DNA of 64,000 nucleotides, from assembly GCF_001698125.1 (NCBI RefSeq), contig NZ_CP013854.1, forward strand, positions 248,001 through 312,000, written 5' to 3'. The notes beneath the pieces were generated by a model that was not told the origin of the DNA, ran no database searches, and saw nothing but the letters and a program-made list of their open reading frames with translations. The position numbers and the translations under genes were made by a program. Source of the stretch: Pseudonocardia sp. HH130630-07. Lineage in GTDB: Bacteria; Actinomycetota; Actinomycetes; Mycobacteriales; Pseudonocardiaceae. Positions 17,887 to 26,415 of the stretch are shown here, in pieces; position 1 is the first letter of the stretch, and every line of letters starts with the position of its first letter.

Positions 17887-18573
17887 GTGGACGATCACCG
17901 GCCCGACCCGCGGACGACGGGGATCGTCGCCGCCCTGCTCCTGGTCACCGCGGTCTCGCTGCTGCTGATCGGCGGCAGCGGCGGGCTGCACCGGGACCTG
18001 TCGACCGCGGCCGGGTTCGCCGCCGAGCGGGAACCGGGCCCGGTGGGCGCGGCCCTGGTCGTCACCGAGATCGGCAACACCGCGGGCAGCGCGGTGGTCG
18101 CGCTCGTCACCGGGGCCGTGCTCGCCTGGCGCGGGCACCGGGCGCGGGGGCTGTACCTGGCCGCGCTGCCGCTGGTCGCGAGCCTGGTCTTCAGCGGGCT
18201 CAAGCGGGTGCTGGACCGGGCCCGCCCGCCGGAGGAGCTGCAGTTCATGTCGGTGGCGAACGAGTCGCTGCCGTCCGGGCACGCGACGATGGTGGCGGCG
18301 GTCTGGACCGGTGTGGTGCTCGCGCTGTGGCCGTTCCTCGCCCGTCGCGGCCGGACCACCCTGGTGGCGTGCGCGGCGGTGTGGGTCGCGGCCGTCGGCT
18401 TCACCCGGATCTACCTGGGCGTGCACTGGCTGTCCGACGTCCTGGCCGGCTGGGCCCTGGGCGCCGGTCTGGCATTCACCGGCCTGACCCTCCTGTTGCT
18501 CGCCGCCCCGCCCCCCTCCCCCGGTTCCACTCATGGAGCTTCGGCCTCGCCTCACGAGGCCGAAGCTCCATGA
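17887..18573 (+). CDS. PAP2-family phosphatase, C-terminus from a repeat
   Basis: The membrane enzyme of about 228 codons has the three PAP2 motifs: KRVLDRARPP (K-x6-R-P), ESLPSGHATM (PSGH) and TRIYLGVHWLSD (the R-x5-H-x3-D form). Such enzymes dephosphorylate lipid phosphates such as undecaprenyl or phosphatidyl phosphates at the outer face of the membrane. About six helices are visible. The last 15 or so residues (THGASASPHEAEAP) are encoded by the first palindromic repeat (18529-18575), and the stop TGA is part of that repeat. The native end was probably replaced when the repeat arrived. The GTG start has CACACT 6 nt upstream. Confidence 0.88.
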   Translation: MDDHRPDPRTTGIVAALLLVTAVSLLLIGGSGGLHRDLSTAAGFAAEREPGPVGAALVVTEIGNTAGSAVVALVTGAVLAWRGHRARGLYLAALPLVASLVFSGLKRVLDRARPPEELQFMSVANESLPSGHATMVAAVWTGVVLALWPFLARRGRTTLVACAAVWVAAVGFTRIYLGVHWLSDVLAGWALGAGLAFTGLTLLLLAAPPPSPGSTHGASASPHEAEAP

Positions 18574-18575
18574 GT
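18529..18575. repeat. palindromic repeat copy 1
   Basis: Arms of 21 bp pair perfectly (ACTCATGGAGCTTCGGCCTCG and its complement) around loop CCTCA. One of six family members in this window, at the 3' end of the PAP2 gene. It contains that gene's stop codon. Confidence 0.9.
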
Positions 18576-18602
18576 CGCACCGGGGGCGTGCCGCGGCTCC
18601 GC

Positions 18603-18651
18603 CACTCATGGAGCTTCGGCCCGGCGGCACCGGGCTGAAGCTCCATGAGTG
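18603..18651. repeat. palindromic repeat copy 2
   Basis: 22-bp arms (CACTCATGGAGCTTCGG plus CCCGG) with one G-T pair, loop CGGCA. It lies 27 nt after copy 1 and 13 nt beyond the stop of the convergent membrane-protein gene. Confidence 0.9.
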
Positions 18652-18664
18652 GGACCGGGGCGGG

Positions 18665-19231
18665 TCAGTGGCCCGTCTCCACCTCGGCGCGGACCCGCTC
18701 CGCGCGTTCGCCGGCGGCGGCCAGGGAGAGGGCGTGTTCGTGCCAGGCGGCGACGTCGCCCCGCAGCCACGCCTCCCGCAGCCCCTCCGCCGAGGCGGAC
18801 CAGCGGCGGACGAGGACCACGCCCTCGGCGGCCGTGCGGGAGCGGCGCAGGACCGGCTGCGCCCCGATCGCCCGGCTCATCGCCAGTATCGAGCGCATCG
18901 ACGGGGCGATCCGGCCGGTGATCTCGATCGGCACCGGCAGCCCCGCGACCGCCTGCGCGGTCCGGGCGGAGCGCGCCGCGACGAGGACCGCCAGCGCCAC
19001 CAGGAGCACCAGCAGGGGCGCCGCGACCAGCAGACCGGTACCGGCCGGGCCCGGCAGCAGCAGGACGAGCGCGACCAGGAGCACCGTCATCGGCAGCGAC
19101 CACCGCAGCGCCCGGAGCAGCCGGGCCCTGGAGTGCGCCCGTTGCTGCGCCGCCCGGTCGGGCGGGCCCTGGTCGGCGCGCACGAGTCCGCGGTCGACGT
19201 ACAGCAGGGCGGTGTCCGACTCGTCCGGCAT
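18665..19231 (-). CDS. two-helix membrane protein of unknown function
   Basis: About 188 residues from the ATG at 19231, which has CACAAT 6 nt upstream (a leaderless-type spacing); a GTG at 19249 is the alternative. The N-terminus PDESDTALLYVDRGLVRADQ is followed by an Arg-rich stretch and two hydrophobic helices (SLPMTVLLVALVLLLPGPA, LLVAAPLLVLLVALAVLVAA). A long soluble C-terminal part ends in a Glu-rich helix. I recognise no domain. It lies 34 bp beyond the stop of a DICT-domain gene on the same strand that is read first, so it may be the second gene of a unit. Confidence 0.6.
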   Translation of the reverse strand: MPDESDTALLYVDRGLVRADQGPPDRAAQQRAHSRARLLRALRWSLPMTVLLVALVLLLPGPAGTGLLVAAPLLVLLVALAVLVAARSARTAQAVAGLPVPIEITGRIAPSMRSILAMSRAIGAQPVLRRSRTAAEGVVLVRRWSASAEGLREAWLRGDVAAWHEHALSLAAAGERAERVRAEVETGH

Positions 19232-19265
19232 CGGGTGATTGTGCACCACCCCGCCGCCGGGCCGG

Positions 19266-20348
19266 TCAGGCGAGGATCGGCAGGTGCTGGGGTGCGCTGT
19301 ACCGGGCGGCGGACATGACCTCGTCCACCGGGAGCGGCCGGTTCCGGGTCACCGCCGCCGCGGCCGTGCCGTGCAGCGGGACGAACGGGTAGCGCGTCTC
19401 GCACCGGCGCAGGTGGCCCTGCACCTGGTCGTGGTATCGGGCCAGGTCGGCGGCGTGCCGGGCCGGGAACAGCAGCAGGAAGTCGCCCGCGCCGATCCGG
19501 ATCGCGCGGTCGGCCCGCTGGGGCAGTACCTGGCGCAGGCTCTGCCCGATGGCCTCCAGCGCGGCGTACTCGGCCCGCATGCCCAGCGACCGGCGCATGC
19601 TCTCGATCTCCGGCACCCGGAGCCCGAGCAGACCCATCGGCAGCGTCCCGCTGGTGCCACCGGCGGTCCACCGGTGCAGGAACGCCGGGGTACGGGCGCC
19701 GGTCGCGCGGTCGCGGTCGTCCTCGCGCGCGTCGTCGAGCTGCCGGTCGTTGCGCGCCTCGCCGCGCAGCGCGCGCTCCATCTGGTCGGTGACGAAGCGC
19801 ATCGACGCCTCCAGCCGGGAGTCGCCGCCGTCGTGCGGGCTGGCGACGACCGCGCGGAGGACCTCGTCGATCCGGTCCAGCGTGGACGTCGCGGTGCGCC
19901 CGGCCATGGCCCGCCGCAGCCGCAGGACCTCGTGGTATGCGTCCTCCCGGCGGAAGGACCACGATCCCTCGAACCGGCGGCCCGCCTCCAGCGTCGGCGA
20001 GTCCTCGAAGACGGTCTCGGTGTCCAGCGCGACCAGGCAGGCGCCGGACCGGGGGCTGAGCACGGTGACGCTCCACTCGCGGGCGAGCGGATCGGTCTCG
20101 TCGAGCAGCACGTGGTCGATCCCCGGCGGGAGCGCGGGCGGCAGGTCCTCGACCAGCCCCACCACCGTCACCGTGCCCTGCCCGGCGATCCGCCGGTACA
20201 TCTCGACCTCGCGCTCGAAGTAGCTCAGGCGCTGGAACATCGCGATGACGAGCGTCGGCTGGTCGTCCGCGCCGGCCAGCGCGAAGCGCTCGATCGCGTG
20301 CGAGAGCGCCACCAACAGCCGCTTGCTCACGGACACCCGTTCCGGCAT
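19266..20348 (-). CDS. DICT-domain sensor with a GGDEF-like end
   Basis: The N-terminal 150 residues match the DICT sensory domain: ALSHAIERFALAGADDQPTL, FEREVEMYRRIAGQ, LVALDTE, FEGSWSFRREDAYHEVLRL. The C-terminal half (about residues 250-340) looks like a degenerate GGDEF domain. RIGAGDFLLLFPARH sits where a diguanylate cyclase has R-x-G-G-D-E-F, but the catalytic G-G-D-E is replaced by G-A-G-D. It is probably a sensor or partner protein rather than a c-di-GMP synthase. The ATG at 20348 follows GGAGGGAGGCGA-type sequence on the minus strand. The signal is unknown; DICT domains are linked to light and other regulation in cyanobacteria and actinobacteria. Confidence 0.75.
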   Translation of the reverse strand: MPERVSVSKRLLVALSHAIERFALAGADDQPTLVIAMFQRLSYFEREVEMYRRIAGQGTVTVVGLVEDLPPALPPGIDHVLLDETDPLAREWSVTVLSPRSGACLVALDTETVFEDSPTLEAGRRFEGSWSFRREDAYHEVLRLRRAMAGRTATSTLDRIDEVLRAVVASPHDGGDSRLEASMRFVTDQMERALRGEARNDRQLDDAREDDRDRATGARTPAFLHRWTAGGTSGTLPMGLLGLRVPEIESMRRSLGMRAEYAALEAIGQSLRQVLPQRADRAIRIGAGDFLLLFPARHAADLARYHDQVQGHLRRCETRYPFVPLHGTAAAAVTRNRPLPVDEVMSAARYSAPQHLPILA

Positions 20349-20487
20349 ATCGCCTCCCTCCTTCGGGATCGCTGCGAGGCAGTATCGCGGACTCGCCGTA
20401 GTCGATCGAACACAGGGGGTGGATATACCGGAGATCAGCGGGTCACGGGCACGTCACGGGATCAGCACAAGATCACCCGGCACACGA

Positions 20488-21294
20488 TCACTCCTGTTCC
20501 TTCGGGCACCACCACGTCGACCGGCCGCCGACGGTCCCGTGCACCATCTCGGTCCCGCAGCGCGGGCAGTGCCCACCGGGGTGACGGTGCTCGATCACCT
20601 CGCCGGTGTGCACCCCGCCGTTCGCGATCGCGCGCTCCAGGGCCCGGTCCAGGTTGCGGTGCAGCCGGTCGAGATCGGTCCGGGTCAGGTCGCGGACCGG
20701 GGTCCGCGGATCGATCCGGGCCTGCCACAGGGTCTCGTCGGCCAGCAGGTTCCCGACGCCGGCGAGCACCGACTGGTCCAGCAACCGCGCCTTCACCGCC
20801 GAGCGGCCGGCCGCCAGCCGGTCCCGGAACTCGGCCGGCTTCATGTTCTCGGCGTCCGGGCCGAGCCCCGAGAGATCCGGGTCGAGCCGGATCCGGCCCA
20901 GCCGGCGCTTGTCGAACAGCCGGAACTCGCCGCCGTCGGCGAAGGCGACGGTGAACCGGTCCCACTCGGTCTTGCGCGGCTGCCGGTCCGGGCGGGCCGG
21001 GCCACCGCCGATCCGCTCGCCCCCGGAGTCCGTGACGACGATCCGCCCGCCCATGCCCAGGTGCACGCCGAGCGCTGGGCCGTCGGCCCCGTCGGCGGTC
21101 CGGGTGTCGCACCACATCGTCTTGCCGATCCGGCGCGCCGTGGTGAGCGTCCCGCCCTCGAGCGCGGTGGCGATGTCGCCGGGACGGTGCGGCCGGCACA
21201 CCCAGTCGTCGCGGTCGTCGATCTCGGCGATGACACGTCCGGTGGCCTGTGCCAGCACCGTCCGTGCGTTCTCCACCTCGGGAAGTTCGGGCAT
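20488..21294 (-). CDS. Fpg/Nei-family DNA glycosylase
   Basis: The 268-residue protein begins MPELPEVENARTVLAQA, so the catalytic Pro2 and Glu3 are present. The base-flipping Lys lies in RIGKTMW and the helix-two-turn-helix region is LLDQSVLAGVGNLLADETLW. The end holds a zinc finger HCPRC followed by 16 residues and WWCPKEQE. The last Cys of C-x2-C-x16-C-x2-C is Glu here, so the site may use the His before the first Cys or be weakened. Family members remove oxidised bases such as 8-oxoguanine or oxidised pyrimidines. It starts 73 bp from the divergent NHL-thioredoxin gene. The ATG has CAGACT 7 nt upstream. Confidence 0.9.
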   Translation of the reverse strand: MPELPEVENARTVLAQATGRVIAEIDDRDDWVCRPHRPGDIATALEGGTLTTARRIGKTMWCDTRTADGADGPALGVHLGMGGRIVVTDSGGERIGGGPARPDRQPRKTEWDRFTVAFADGGEFRLFDKRRLGRIRLDPDLSGLGPDAENMKPAEFRDRLAAGRSAVKARLLDQSVLAGVGNLLADETLWQARIDPRTPVRDLTRTDLDRLHRNLDRALERAIANGGVHTGEVIEHRHPGGHCPRCGTEMVHGTVGGRSTWWCPKEQE

Positions 21295-21366
21295 GCCGGT
21301 CAGTCTGGCCCGGCCCCGGAACACCCGCGCGGGGACGGGACGTTGGACGTCTGTGTGGACGAGAGG

Positions 21367-23172
21367 ATGCGGGTGCGCGCGCCCGAGCTGCGCGGACGGC
21401 GATGGCTCAACACCGGCGGCCGGGATCTCACGCTGGCGGAGCTGCGCGGCCGGATCGTGGTGCTGGACTTCTGGACCTTCTGCTGCGTGAACTGCCTGCA
21501 CGCGCTCGACGAGCTGCGGGAGGTCGAGCGGGAGTTCGGCGGCCCGGACGGCGTGCTGACCGTCATCGGCGTGCACTCCCCCAAGTTCGTGCACGAGGCG
21601 GACCCGGCAGCCGTCGAGGCCGCCGTCGAACGCTACGGCGTCGAGCACCCCGTCCTCGACGATCCCGAGCTGACCACCTGGGACGCCTACGGTGCCCGGG
21701 CCTGGCCGACGCTCGCGGTGATCGACCCGGACGGCGTCGTCGTCGCCCGGATGGCGGGTGAGGGGCACGGGCCCGGCCTGGCCGCGCTGGTCCGGGAGCT
21801 GATCGCCGCGGGCGGTGACCGGTTGCGCCGCGGCAGCGGGCCCTACGTCGCCCCGCCCGCGCCGGACACCGCGCTCCGGTTCCCCGGCAAGGTCGCCGCC
21901 CTGCCCGGCGGGACGTTCCTGGTGTCGGACACCGCACACCACCAGCTCGTCGAGCTGGGTCCCGACCTCGTCACCGAGATCCGCCGGATCGGCAGCGGCG
22001 AGCGCGGCGCGACCGACGGACCGGCACCGGCCGCCCGGTTCGCCGAGCCCCAGGGCGTGCTGGTGCTCGACGACCGGACGGTGCTGGTCGCCGACACCGC
22101 GAACCACACGGTCCGCCGGGTCTCCTGGCCGGACGGCGCCGTGCGCACCCTCGCCGGCACCGGGTCCCAGCTGCGCGAACGCGTCGAGCCGGGGTCGGTC
22201 GGCCACGCGCTGTCCTCGCCGTGGGACCTCGCGACGTGGGAGGGGCGGGTCGTCGTCGCCATGGCCGGGTCGCACCAGCTCTGGACCGTCGACCCGGACA
22301 CCGGCGAGGCCACGGTCCTGGCCGGGACGACGACCGAGGGCCTGCGCGACGGGGCGTTCGGCGAGGCGTTCCTCGCCCAGCCCTCGGGAGTGGCGACCGG
22401 CCCGGACGGCACGCTCTGGGTCGCCGACTCCGAGGTGTCGGCCCTCCGCCGGGTGCGGACCGACCCCGGGGCCGGGGCGCAGGTCGCCACCGCCACCGGG
22501 CAGGGGCTGTTCGAGTTCGGGCACCGGGACGGCCCGGCCGCGCAGGCGCTGCTCCAGCACCCGCTGGGCGTGGCCGTCCTGCCCGACGGCTCGGTCGCCG
22601 TCGCCGACACCTACAACGGGGCGATCCGGCGCTACGACCCGTCGTCGGACACGGTGTCCACACTGGCCGACGGGCTGGCCGAGCCGTCGGACCTGCTCCT
22701 GGACCGCGCCGGCGGTGCCGCCGGTGACACCCTGATCGTCGTCGAGTCCGCGGCGCACCGGCTGGTGCGCATCCCGGTCCCGGCCGGGACGCTGGTCTCG
22801 GGGGCCGCCCACGCGGTCCGCCGCACCCCGCTGGAGCTGGGGGCCGAACCGGAGCTGCGGATCGGGTTCGTGCCGCCTACCGGCCAGCACCTCGACGACC
22901 GGTTCGGCGATCCGACGTCGCTCACCGTCACCGCGGACCCGCCCGAGCTGCTGCTCGCCGGATCGGGGACGGCGACCGGGCTGCGGCGGGTGCTGCGCCT
23001 CGACCCGGCGGTCGGCTCCGGCGTGCTGCAGATCGCCGTGGCCGCGGCGGCCTGCGACGACGCCGGGGACACCTTCGCGGCGTGTCACCGGTACCAGCAG
23101 GACTGGGGGATCCCGGTGCTGGTCGAGGCGGACGGACCGCAGGCGCTGGAGCTGGACCTGCGCTCGGTCTGA
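21367..23172 (+). CDS. thioredoxin-like protein with NHL repeats
   Basis: The roughly 600-residue protein begins with a TlpA/thioredoxin-type domain: LRGRIVVLDFWTFCCVNCLH (C-V-N-C active site), VLTVIGVHSPKFVHE, and the cis-Pro in ARAWPTLAVI. About six NHL-type blades follow (for example FAEPQGVLVLDDRTVLVADT, LAQPSGVATGPDGTLWVADS, LQHPLGVAVLPDGSVAVADT) that should form a propeller. The combination resembles NHLRC2-type proteins. No signal peptide is visible, so it is probably cytoplasmic. Starts at GTG 21355, ATG 21367 or GTG 21373 are all possible. Its partner is unknown; divergence from the glycosylase gene could mean joint oxidative-stress control. Confidence 0.85.
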   Translation: MRVRAPELRGRRWLNTGGRDLTLAELRGRIVVLDFWTFCCVNCLHALDELREVEREFGGPDGVLTVIGVHSPKFVHEADPAAVEAAVERYGVEHPVLDDPELTTWDAYGARAWPTLAVIDPDGVVVARMAGEGHGPGLAALVRELIAAGGDRLRRGSGPYVAPPAPDTALRFPGKVAALPGGTFLVSDTAHHQLVELGPDLVTEIRRIGSGERGATDGPAPAARFAEPQGVLVLDDRTVLVADTANHTVRRVSWPDGAVRTLAGTGSQLRERVEPGSVGHALSSPWDLATWEGRVVVAMAGSHQLWTVDPDTGEATVLAGTTTEGLRDGAFGEAFLAQPSGVATGPDGTLWVADSEVSALRRVRTDPGAGAQVATATGQGLFEFGHRDGPAAQALLQHPLGVAVLPDGSVAVADTYNGAIRRYDPSSDTVSTLADGLAEPSDLLLDRAGGAAGDTLIVVESAAHRLVRIPVPAGTLVSGAAHAVRRTPLELGAEPELRIGFVPPTGQHLDDRFGDPTSLTVTADPPELLLAGSGTATGLRRVLRLDPAVGSGVLQIAVAAAACDDAGDTFAACHRYQQDWGIPVLVEADGPQALELDLRSV

Positions 23173-23214
23173 CACCCGTTGCCCGGCAGGCGTCCGGCGG
23201 GTATACCCGTCCGC

Positions 23215-24105
23215 ATGGCCCGACGCCGCCGGTGGCCGCTCGCCGTGCTCGCCGTCGTCGTGCTGGTGGGCGGGCTCGCTGTCTGGACCTACCGGCCCCG
23301 TCCGGTCCCGCCGCCGGTGCCCGGGAACGGCCCGGTCCGCGCCGCCGACGCGCCGTGGGTGGTGGCGCTCGCCGACCGGCCCGACGGCGGCGGCCCGCCG
23401 GTCAAGCAGTGTGCCGGGACGCTCGTGGCCCCGCGCGCCGTGGTCACCGCCGGGCACTGCGTGGCCCGGCGCGAGCCGTCCGCGATGGTCGTGCTCGTGG
23501 GCCGGGCCGATCTGCGCACCGGGGCCGGGACCGAGGTCGGAGTGGCGGACCTGTGGACCCCGCCGGACGGCGTCCCGGCCGGCGGCGACGGCGTCCTCAC
23601 CGGCCTCGTCCGGCCCCGCACCTCACCCCCGGACATCGGCCTGGTGCTGCTGGACTCGCCGGCCGGAGTCGCCCCGCTGCCGATGGCCGGGACCGGACCG
23701 CCGGCCGGCAGCCCGGCACGCTACCTCGGCTGGCGGGTGTCCCCGCAGGACGAACCGGTGCTCTGGCAGTCCCCGGAGGTCGTGCTCGACGACGCCGTCT
23801 GCACCGCAGCCGCCCGCGACGCCCGCAGCGTCGTCCCGCCGGTGGCCCACGGGTGGAGCTACGACCCGGCGGACTACCTCTGTACCGCGGGCACGGCCGC
23901 GCCGGGGCCGGGGACGCCGATGGCCCCGCACCGCCCCACCGACAGCGGGGCCCCGGTCGTCGTCGGCGGGCGGCTCGCCGGGGTCAACGCCTGGGGCCCG
24001 GACCCGGACCCGGCCGTCCCCGACTTCCACGCCCGGGTCGCGACCTACGCGGCCGGGCTGACCCGGCTGCTCGACGCGGCCGGGCGGACCGGCCGGTTCC
24101 CCTGA
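23215..24105 (+). CDS. secreted trypsin-like serine protease
   Basis: The 296-residue protein has an N-terminal anchor or signal (ARRRRWPLAVLAVVVLVGGLA). The trypsin fold follows with VTAGHC (His), PPDIGLVLLD (Asp) and a serine in PTDSGAPVVVGG, where the usual GDSGGP is altered to T-D-S-G-A-P. The three catalytic residues are kept in order. Cys residues (KQCAGT, AGHC, DDAVCTAA, YLCTAG) allow the usual disulfides. TATACC 7 nt before the ATG fits a leaderless start. It likely acts outside the membrane. The substrate is unknown. Confidence 0.82.
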   Translation: MARRRRWPLAVLAVVVLVGGLAVWTYRPRPVPPPVPGNGPVRAADAPWVVALADRPDGGGPPVKQCAGTLVAPRAVVTAGHCVARREPSAMVVLVGRADLRTGAGTEVGVADLWTPPDGVPAGGDGVLTGLVRPRTSPPDIGLVLLDSPAGVAPLPMAGTGPPAGSPARYLGWRVSPQDEPVLWQSPEVVLDDAVCTAAARDARSVVPPVAHGWSYDPADYLCTAGTAAPGPGTPMAPHRPTDSGAPVVVGGRLAGVNAWGPDPDPAVPDFHARVATYAAGLTRLLDAAGRTGRFP

Positions 24106-24117
24106 CGCCGCCCCGGC

Positions 24118-24765
24118 TCAGCTCTCCAGCCAGGCGAGCACCGCCATGACCCGGCGGTGGTCGTCCGACGACGGGGGCAGCCCGAGCTTGGTGAAGATCG
24201 ACGAGATGTGCTTCTCGACCGCGCCCTGGGTGATCACCATCAGCCGCCCGATCGCGGTGTTGGTGCGGCCCTGCGCCATCAGCTCCAGCACCTCCCGCTC
24301 GCGCGGGGACAGCACCGCCAGCGGGTCCCGGCGACGGCGGTTGGTCAGCAGTGCCGACACCACCTCCGGGTCCAGGACCGTGCCCCCCGCCGCCACCCGG
24401 GTCAGCGCGTCGGACAGGTCCGCCAGTTTGGACACCCGGTCCTTGAGCAGGTAGCCGACCCCGCCACCGGCCTCCAGCAGGTCGGTCGCGTAGGACTCCT
24501 CGACGTACTGCGACAGCACCAGGATCCCGACGCCGGGGTGCGACCGCCGGATCTCCAGCGCGGCCCGCAGCCCCTCGTCGGTGAACGACGGCGGCATCCG
24601 CACGTCGACGACGGCGACCTCCGGTTCGTGCTCGGCCACCGTCGCGACCAGCGCCTCACCGTCACCGACGGCCGACACGACGGTCGCCCCGGCCTCCTCC
24701 AGCAACCGGACGAGGCCCTCGCGCAGCAGCATCGAGTCCTCCGCGAGCACCACGCGCATCGTCAT
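24118..24765 (-). CDS. NarL/LuxR-type response regulator
   Basis: The 215-residue protein has a receiver domain with phospho-acceptor Asp in VAVVDVRMPP and Lys in YLLKDRV, and a C-terminal LuxR helix-turn-helix: LSPREREVLELMAQGRTNTAIGRLM, EKHISSIFTKLGL. It is the output partner of the adjacent kinase. The ATG follows the kinase stop by 12 bp and carries GAGGATGG upstream, so the pair forms one unit. The regulon is unknown. Confidence 0.93.
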   Translation of the reverse strand: MTMRVVLAEDSMLLREGLVRLLEEAGATVVSAVGDGEALVATVAEHEPEVAVVDVRMPPSFTDEGLRAALEIRRSHPGVGILVLSQYVEESYATDLLEAGGGVGYLLKDRVSKLADLSDALTRVAAGGTVLDPEVVSALLTNRRRRDPLAVLSPREREVLELMAQGRTNTAIGRLMVITQGAVEKHISSIFTKLGLPPSSDDHRRVMAVLAWLES

Positions 24766-24779
24766 GGAGCCATCCTCGG

Positions 24780-26240
24780 TCACGCCTCGCCCAGCCCGGC
24801 GACCGGTACCTCCGCGGTCAGCTCGGTGGGACCGCCGGCCGGGCTGCGGACGTCCAGCCGGCCCTCGACGATCTCCAGCCGGTCCGCGAGCCCGGCCAGA
24901 CCGTGCCCCTTCCCCAGGTGGGCCCCGCCGCGGCCGTCGTCGGTCACCACGATCCGCAGCAGGGTGTCGTCGACGGTCACGGTGACCGTCGCCGTCGACG
25001 CCTCCGCGTGCTTGGCGATGTTGGTCAGCGCCTCGGACACCACGAAGTACGCGGTGTTCTCCACCAGCGCGGGCAGCCGGGAGCCGGGATCGAGCCCGAC
25101 GTCCAGGTCGACCGGGACCGGGCTGCGCCCGGCCGCAGCCGCCAGCGCGGGACCGAGTCCCCGGTCGGCGAGGATCGGCGGGGCGATCCCGCGGGACAGC
25201 GCCCGCAGCTCCGACAGCGCCTCGCGGCTCTGCTCCAGCGCCTCGTGCAGCAGCGGACGGGCCTTCTCCGGGGCGTCGTCGAGCCGGCGGACGGCCGCCT
25301 CGAGGTCCATGCCCAGCCGCACCAGCCGCTGCTGCGGGCCGTCGTGGATGTCGCGCTCCAGCCGGCGCAGCGTCTGCGCCTCCGCGGCGACGGCCGCGCG
25401 GCGACCCGACGCCAGCGCCTGCGCCCTGGCCCGCAGCGCCGCGGTCTGGTTCGTGAGCAGGCCACGGGCGAGCAGCGCCCGGACGTCGGTCAGCCAGCGG
25501 ACCACCGTCGGCAGCGTCACCAGCAGGAGCACGCCGAGACCGGTGTTGAGCGCGATGTCGCCGGCCGTGGAGTGGATGCCGGTGACCGACTCGAAGAGCG
25601 TCCAGACGTCCTCGCCGCGCGGCAGCGACCACTGCCAGAAGACGTAGAACAGGCCGCCGAGCCCGGTGACCGACCAGGCGAGTGCGACGGCGGCGGTGAC
25701 CGCCCGCAGCGGCAGCGCCGCCACGGCGTGTGCGACGTCGCGCCAGCTCTGCGGGTCGGCCAGCGCGCGGAACAACCGGCCCATCAACCGCCGGCCGCGG
25801 TTCGGGCGGTAGTGGTGCGGCGGCAGCGGGCGCCCGGTCGCGGCCTCGGTCGCCCGCCGCTCGAACTCGGCGAACCCGCGCGCGGCGGCCAGCGTGCCGA
25901 CGGTGATCGGGAGCCCGATCCAGACCACGAACGTCCCGGCGCCCAGGACCAGCCCGACGAGGACGACGACACCGCACACGATGGCCAGCGGGAGCCCGGT
26001 GAGCAGGTACGCCATCTGGGCACCGAGCCGGGTCCGCCCCGGCCAGCCGTACGGCCAGCCCGTCGACCCGATGGCGACCTGCGGGGGTGGCGCCCCGTTG
26101 CGCAGCACGTACTCGCGCAGCGCGCCGTGCCCCCAGCCCTCCATCGCCCGGACGAGGTGCGGATCCAGCGGGGTGCCCGCTGCGTCGTCGGGGGGTGTCC
26201 GCACCGGCCGGTCCCCGGCGGTGCGCGGCTGCTCCGGCAT
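24780..26240 (-). CDS. DesK/NarL-type sensor histidine kinase
   Basis: The roughly 486-residue kinase has a Pro-rich N-terminus and a four-helix membrane sensor region (residues about 75-270). The dimerisation helix carries the phospho-His in RRLERDIHDGPQQRLVRLG, and the HATPase domain has FVVSEALTNIAKHA (N box) and VTDDGRGGAHLGKGHGLAG (G box). It phosphorylates the response regulator just downstream. The ATG at 26240 gives the family length. The signal is not evident; the membrane part resembles putative-sensor domains that detect envelope or lipid changes. The 5' end diverges from an acyl-CoA dehydrogenase gene. Confidence 0.9.
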   Translation of the reverse strand: MPEQPRTAGDRPVRTPPDDAAGTPLDPHLVRAMEGWGHGALREYVLRNGAPPPQVAIGSTGWPYGWPGRTRLGAQMAYLLTGLPLAIVCGVVVLVGLVLGAGTFVVWIGLPITVGTLAAARGFAEFERRATEAATGRPLPPHHYRPNRGRRLMGRLFRALADPQSWRDVAHAVAALPLRAVTAAVALAWSVTGLGGLFYVFWQWSLPRGEDVWTLFESVTGIHSTAGDIALNTGLGVLLLVTLPTVVRWLTDVRALLARGLLTNQTAALRARAQALASGRRAAVAAEAQTLRRLERDIHDGPQQRLVRLGMDLEAAVRRLDDAPEKARPLLHEALEQSREALSELRALSRGIAPPILADRGLGPALAAAAGRSPVPVDLDVGLDPGSRLPALVENTAYFVVSEALTNIAKHAEASTATVTVTVDDTLLRIVVTDDGRGGAHLGKGHGLAGLADRLEIVEGRLDVRSPAGGPTELTAEVPVAGLGEA

Positions 26241-26415
26241 CACGGTCGGCCTTCCGGGTCGGTGGTCCCGGGTCCGAGGATAGTCCGGCACCGGTGGCGG
26301 CCGGACCCGGGTGAATCCGGGCACCGATCTCGCGCCGGCGGTCCCGGCGTGGTGAGCTGACCCCCGGGCTACCCGCCGGTAGCACCGGATCACGACGAGG
26401 TGAGGAGCACGCCCG

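Noticed and set aside
18533..18573. Short reading frames in the repeats (starting MELRP on both strands)
   Set aside because: They follow from the palindrome containing CATGGAGCTTCG on each strand; no ribosome site and no length.
18528..18651. Palindromic repeats as a CRISPR array
   Set aside because: Only two copies lie together, the others are scattered singly, there are no regular spacers and no cas genes. Each unit is a single long hairpin.
20488..23457. A 989-codon minus-strand frame joining the glycosylase to a long N-terminal part
   Set aside because: Only the part after ATG 21294 is Fpg-like; the rest is antisense to the NHL-thioredoxin gene and has no motifs.
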